This document shows, piece by piece, positions 59,186 to 64,000 of a stretch of 64,000 bases of DNA. Under the pieces are notes generated by a model. That model had not been told where the DNA came from. It worked only from the letters and a program-made list of their open reading frames with translations, and made no database searches. A program made the position numbers and the translations under genes. The stretch covers positions 257,001 to 321,000 of the forward strand of contig JABMCL010001782.1 in the NCBI GenBank assembly GCA_018857735.1, given 5' to 3'. Every line of letters starts with the position of its first letter. Position 1 is the stretch's first letter. Source of the stretch: Alviniconcha marisindica. Taxonomy: Eukaryota; Mollusca; Gastropoda; Provannidae.

Positions 59186-59379
59186 TGTTTCTGTGTGGAA
59201 TTACAAGTAACAAATATTCCCGATGCATCTGCTTTTAGCTCATTCAGTTCATAGTATGTCATGCAGTGCACACTGACAGTGACACAACACCTCCTGGTGC
59301 CAGTAATCATTATGAAGGGGTGGCCTCAACACCCCCTGCCATAGGGAACAATTCAGTAATGCTTCCCCCCATCTCAGTC

Positions 59380-59600
59380 CTCTTCAACAATCTCACCTGA
59401 ACAGCTCAGGATTAAACCTATATCCCCTCCCCAAACCCATCTTCTTCAACAATCTCACCTGAACAGCTCAGGATTAAACCTATATCCCCCCCCCCCCCCA
59501 ACAATCTCACCTGAACAGCTCAAACCTATATCCCCCCCCCCCACCCCCATCTTCTTCAACAACCCCAACCTGAACAGCTTAAGATTAAACCACAACCAAC
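59380..59600 (+). repeat. Short tandem repeat with C runs
   Basis: Three to four units of CAATCTCACCTGAACAGCTC, AGGATTAAACCTATATCCCC and CATCTTCTTCAA. Lengths vary because of C-run expansion and deletions. Confidence 0.8.
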
Positions 59601-59974
59601 TCCCAGCCTGACTCATCAGTCTGTTACCAGGCACTGTCTGCAAGTTCCCCTCCTGACTGCAATCCTGACCTTGGCCAGCATTCATTATCACACTACAGGT
59701 GCCACACACATTTAATACAGTTTCCTGTTCTTCAAAAGAGACCTCTAGAGACATAATGCACATACTGATAAATGCTAATTCTACTACTATTAATGATAAA
59801 AACTTCAGCTAGTGACACGTGCCTGTGCTTGCCTTAGCTGTCTGCTGTAATGTGCACTGCTCCACTTATCTTCTTTCTCCCTGCACCTGATAATTTAGCT
59901 GGGGGCCCTGATTCAGTGGGAGTCAGAACCATAGTTTGTAAGACTAAAGAGCACGTTCACTACCAACAAATTTA

Positions 59975-59980
<6 letters not shown>

Positions 59981-60010
<30 letters not shown>
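59981..60010 (+). repeat. (TA)n microsatellite
   Basis: Perfect. Another (TA)n lies at about 61414-61449. Confidence 0.97.
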
Positions 60011-60013
<3 letters not shown>

Positions 60014-61410
60014 GGGTCGCATGGCCTTTGCGTCAACCGACACGAAACATTATGTATTTTGCGTCAATGGCACGAAAAATGTGTACAGCATAAAGCCAAA
60101 ATGATGGGAGTAACCTGATTGTAGGTCATGGTCCGTATAAAGTGAGCAGACGAAAATAATAAAAAGAATGTCTATCCGTGCACACAAAAAAGTGGAAGTG
60201 TTTAGTAAATTTGCCATTCACAAAACGTTTGAAAAGATCAGAACATTGTACGCGGCATCATCTTCCAAGGATGAACTGCAGCAGACGTTGTCAGCCAACC
60301 CAGTTCTCGTTTACCATGGGATTTAGTAACGAGACGAAGTCGAGGCTACAGCCATTTTCTCTCATTCGTATTCGGTGTCGACCCGTGTTTTGTTTTTGGT
60401 TTTGAAGTCTTCTAGTTCTACCTTTGAGTAAATTCTGATAATATCATGTGCTGACAAACTAGGCATACTGGATTGTTCCAAATTCCATGTCTGACATCAT
60501 GTGCTCTGTTGACTAACCGGAAAATATTACTGATCAATTTAGCAATATATATATGCAATTTCTGGCCAGTCTGATATGGAGACTGATCTTCCAGATCTAT
60601 ACCAGTTTGTTTGGATTCGGTTTCAAATTAATCATTTTCGTTTTTCGAAAAAGTATGCAAATTTTATTCACAGACAGGGCGCTACCGACTATAACTTATA
60701 AGGCGCATGGATCAGATTATTTTTTTTTGGGGGGAGAAGCACCGTTGTTTTGTAGACCAAATATTAAGGTAGCCTACATGTTTACTTCGTCTAGATTCCA
60801 CCTTTCAGTGACTGGACTTGCACAGCTGAGATGACACTGAGTTTGCAAGTAGATCTAGTGTTGAGTGACACAGTGGCCACCAGAGAGCCATAATTTGTTT
60901 AATCGGTGTTGTAATTTTGCGTACAGTGCCATAGCAACGTGGCTAAAATGCGCACCGCACTTGAAAAATGCAATATTTACGTAAAATTTTGCAGTGAATA
61001 TATTATATATTATATAGCACCAGATCTGGACAAGAACACAAGGCAGAGTGGAGTGGTTTTCAAAGGGAGTATTTAGAAGAAAATGTGTAGTTATTTGTGA
61101 CAACCACCTGCAGTAATCCACTGCATAAAGGCACAAAGGGGTGAAAATCTGTATCGTTGTTATGAGTGACACTGCATAATGAACATTAATTATTATACAG
61201 TAATATATGCACACTCAGTCCTACAGCTGATGCTTACAAAAACAGCTGAGATTAGTTAAGAAACTATTGTTTAATAACATTAACAACTAATTAACAGAAA
61301 TAGATTTTAATATGAAAACTGATAAATGTATGTATACATGTGTGTGTGTGCATGTGCATGCATCATTGCATGTGTGTGTGCACATGTGAGAGTGTATGCA
61401 TGCAAGTGTG

Positions 61411-61454
<44 letters not shown>

Positions 61455-61684
61455 AGAAACACAGAGCAAGTGAGAAAGTGAGACAGAGGGATTCAAAAAC
61501 AGCAACTTGAGCAAGTCTCTAGACTACACCCAAAAAAGCACACACCTGAGCACACATAAGGCTCATTGCTAAAACTAGTAAAAGCACCAACTTGACATGA
61601 ATGACAAGGACTCAGGAAATGTAATACTGTGACACTCCCATAAGTCAGTACATGGTTTTGGGTCATGAAACAAAAATAAGCAAG

Positions 61685-61702
61685 GGGGGGGGGGGGGGGG
61701 GG
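61685..61702 (+). repeat. Poly-G tract, 18 nt
   Basis: Followed by GTGTACTCTCTCCTGTTTGG. A near-identical G run plus GTACTCTCTCCTGTTTGG recurs at 62199-62230. Confidence 0.95.
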
Positions 61703-61994
61703 TGTACTCTCTCCTGTTTGGTTGATCACACAATCATTTAAGCCTGCTAAAGCTATGGATGCACAAGCACCTGCAAACAGATGTGATCAGGTGAATAGCC
61801 ATCCTAGCACTCTTCACAAGACCACTGACAGAGACAACAAACTGATACTTTGTCTCATGTTATTTTTGAACTAGCTGAAACTGGAACTAGAGTATTAGTT
61901 CATTGGAATGAGCTGTCTTCAAACTTTGAAGGTTGGGTGCCTGCTGAACTGTCAAAGAGCAACATCTGCATACTAATCTAACACTACTGCCAGC

Positions 61995-62085
61995 TTCTTC
62001 TGGGCAACAGCCTGGAATGCTCATTCAGTCACTGCCATTCTTCTGGGCAAAAACCTGGAATACTCATTCAGTCATTGCCATTCTG
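61995..62085 (+). repeat. Two-copy tandem repeat (about 45 bp)
   Basis: Two copies of TTCTGGGCAACAGCCTGGAA plus TGCTCATTCAGTCACTGCCA with a few changes. Confidence 0.75.
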
Positions 62086-63211
62086 ATTCCAAGGAGATGA
62101 TCCACATGCCTGTACAGATAGCCTGATCTCTTTGGCACTGGAAAGTTCATTCAGAAGTTCTGCCCCAAGCTGGCTGATAGATGGGGGAGAAGGAAATTGG
62201 GGGGGGGGGGGGGTACTCTCTCCTGTTTGGTTCTCTGTCAGATTTTCTCAAAATAACTAGGTCTGTCAGTTTATCAATGAGATGAAGTCACCACTATGTG
62301 GATATAAACATGCACGCATGCATGCACATAAGCATGTGCACACACACACACACTCAACCAGTTCTGACTCCACTGTATAATTTGGCATCTTCTGTTCTTC
62401 CAATGGTTGACTGGGCGTAAAACACCAAGTTACTACTGTTCTTCCAAGCACTGGTCACAAAAACAACACAGATCAACCAAAAGTAGTTAAGTGTGTTTGT
62501 TCTATATCTCATTTTTGTTTAACTGTTACTGTTGTTTTGTAGCTTGATAAAGGGGATTACCCCCAAAATTTGCATGTTGTGTTTTGCCCTAACAAAACAG
62601 CATTCTTTTCAACCTTTTAATTTTTATGTGTTTGGATCTTCTGCTCACTTTCATGATCCAAACATGAGAAAAATGAGCTGGAGAGCCAAGCCACTTATCT
62701 GTTTTTGGTTGAGCTATGTTGCTTTCATGTCCAGTGCATAATAAATAGCGTTCTTTTGAACCTTTTATGTGTCTGGCTCTAATTTTAGAATGCTAGCAGT
62801 CATTCTTGTTTTAGATTTCTGTTCACTTTGCCAGAAAAAGAAAAAACCTTGAACAATGGCTCAACCCACAATGCGCATGAAATTATCCTCAGTTGTTCCT
62901 TCTTAATCTTACACCATAGTTCATAATAAAGCAACACCTGTGGAGATTTCATGCATACCTGTACAGTGGCACACACATCCACCTTGCTTTTTACCCTCAT
63001 CAGAAGCTGGGAGGATCACCCATACTATGGTCTGTCACCTTGCACAGCAAAATACCCCCTGTCATGTGCACAGCCATAAATAATGCACACCATAGTGCCA
63101 TTTAATTTACTGTCAGTACGAATGCCCACTCTGAACTTGGTCTGGTCATTACTAACAGTAATGAGAATAGTACATTAACACACTGTGCAGCTGCAAAGAT
63201 ATCTCAGTGGA

Positions 63212-63678
63212 GGCGGGGATAGCTCAGTGGTTAGAGTGCCGGAGTCCTGATCAAAAGGTCGCGGGTTCAAATCCCTGCTGGAGCATTTTCTTCTCCAGGG
63301 TCAACTTTCTGTGCTGACTCTTATTTCGGTATCCATTCCACCCCCGTGTTACCGCAGTAACACGTAAAAGACCCCGGTCATTCTGCCAAAAGCGCGGGTG
63401 GCAGGTTACAGCTAAACACGCATACACCTTACGTATGTGGCTTTGCATGAAGTGACAAGGTGCATGGTTATATGGTGCACACAGAATGCACCGAGATGGC
63501 AGCAGTTTCTTGAGGCACCAACCATGCCAGCGCTGTAAGTACACCACTTCGGTGGATATTCAAAAAACGCACTATAAAAAGCTATTCACTCATGTAGAAT
63601 CACATGCGAGCGCAGTGAGTCTGCTCGAGAGCAGAGAATAGCGCTATATAAAAGCAATCAATAATAATAATAATAATC
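63212..63678 (+). mobile_element. Full-length tRNA-derived SINE
   Basis: The head (63213-63285) is tRNA-like. Pol III box A is TAGCTCAGTGG (63220-63230) and box B is GGTTCAAATCC (63264-63274). The body of about 300 nt is shared with 1485-1760. The 3' end carries AGCGCTATATAAAAGC followed by an (AAT)n tail at about 63661-63677. A head, unrelated body and simple-repeat tail mark a SINE rather than a tRNA gene. Such elements are copied by LINE machinery. Confidence 0.85.
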
Positions 63679-64000
63679 ATATCAATGATGCTTCATTGTT
63701 TGGCTGTCCTTGTCCTAGATTAGCCAAGTCACTCACTTAACCATGCACTCCTAAAAACACTGAACTGTGAGTCTTTTTTTGCTGTAGGCCTACTAAAATT
63801 GGGTTGACTGGTTGTTTAAGCACATCCACTGAATCTTCATGGTGCTTTGCTTTCAGTTTGGCATGATGATTAGCCACACCGTCAGCCCATTGCGATAATA
63901 ATGTACACATTCACTTACAGCTCACATGATTGAATAAAAGTGAAAAGCAACAGCCAATAAACATTCAGAAGACATTTCAAGTCACTGATTCATACCACAT

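Larger units (their letters stand above)
54778..63211. other. Upstream of numb exon 1, no gene seen
   Basis: It should contain the intron before exon 1 and possibly an untranslated or alternative first exon, but none is convincing. It holds scattered (TA)n, (GA)n and G or C runs and the 59.4-kb repeat. A more GC-rich stretch at about 57860-58270 may be an old mobile-element fragment. Confidence 0.45.

Noticed and set aside
63213..63285. Stand-alone tRNA gene
   Set aside because: A SINE body and (AAT)n tail follow directly, and the same body occurs at 1485-1760 without the head. It is the promoter head of a SINE.

Overview
The window is animal nuclear DNA, most likely from a gastropod mollusc. 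The genes are split by GT-AG introns of 0.4 to 10 kb, the DNA is AT-rich, and micro- and minisatellites are very dense. There are also SINE copies with tRNA-like and 5S-rRNA-like heads. The mollusc assignment is an inference from SINE style and from the insect/vertebrate-intermediate look of the numb protein. No species is claimed.

Two protein-coding genes are supported exon by exon, with reading phase kept across every junction. They face each other tail to tail. The left gene (+ strand, coding exons 2078-12120, 8 exons, 582 residues) encodes a single-pass type I membrane glycoprotein. It has a signal peptide, a Thr/Ser/Pro-rich mucin-like stalk, a cysteine-containing ectodomain, one membrane helix and a short acidic tail. 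I do not recognise its family. The right gene (- strand, coding exons 54746-31255, 8 exons, 570 residues) is numb, the PTB-domain endocytic adaptor and cell-fate determinant. It has the PTB domain, aPKC-type serine sites, and NPF and DPF motifs. Its first coding exon stays open upstream of the chosen ATG, so a longer N-terminus is possible.

Layout: 1-2060 is upstream sequence with two weak exon-like segments and a minus-strand SINE copy. 2061-12120 is the left gene, with large minisatellites in introns 1 and 3. 12121 to about 23.8 kb is its downstream region, with six tandem arrays (69/66, 38, 32, 54 and 27 bp units) and candidate poly(A) signals. About 23.97-31.25 kb is the presumed numb 3' side. 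31.25-54.75 kb is the numb coding region. 54.78-64 kb is upstream of numb, with no gene recognised, ending in a full-length tRNA-derived SINE.

The most interesting pattern is that exon edges are repeatedly duplicated in tandem. The acceptor of exon 6 and the end of the CDS in the left gene, and the exon-1 donor and exon-8 acceptor in numb, each have an adjacent extra copy. The intron-3 minisatellite of the left gene is built from a unit that contains a splice-acceptor-like tract. The two duplicated acceptors whose reading could be followed would lead to premature stops if used. Long G or C homopolymers (13-27 nt) are also unusually frequent. Nothing resembling a prokaryotic-type system, CRISPR array or viral gene was found.
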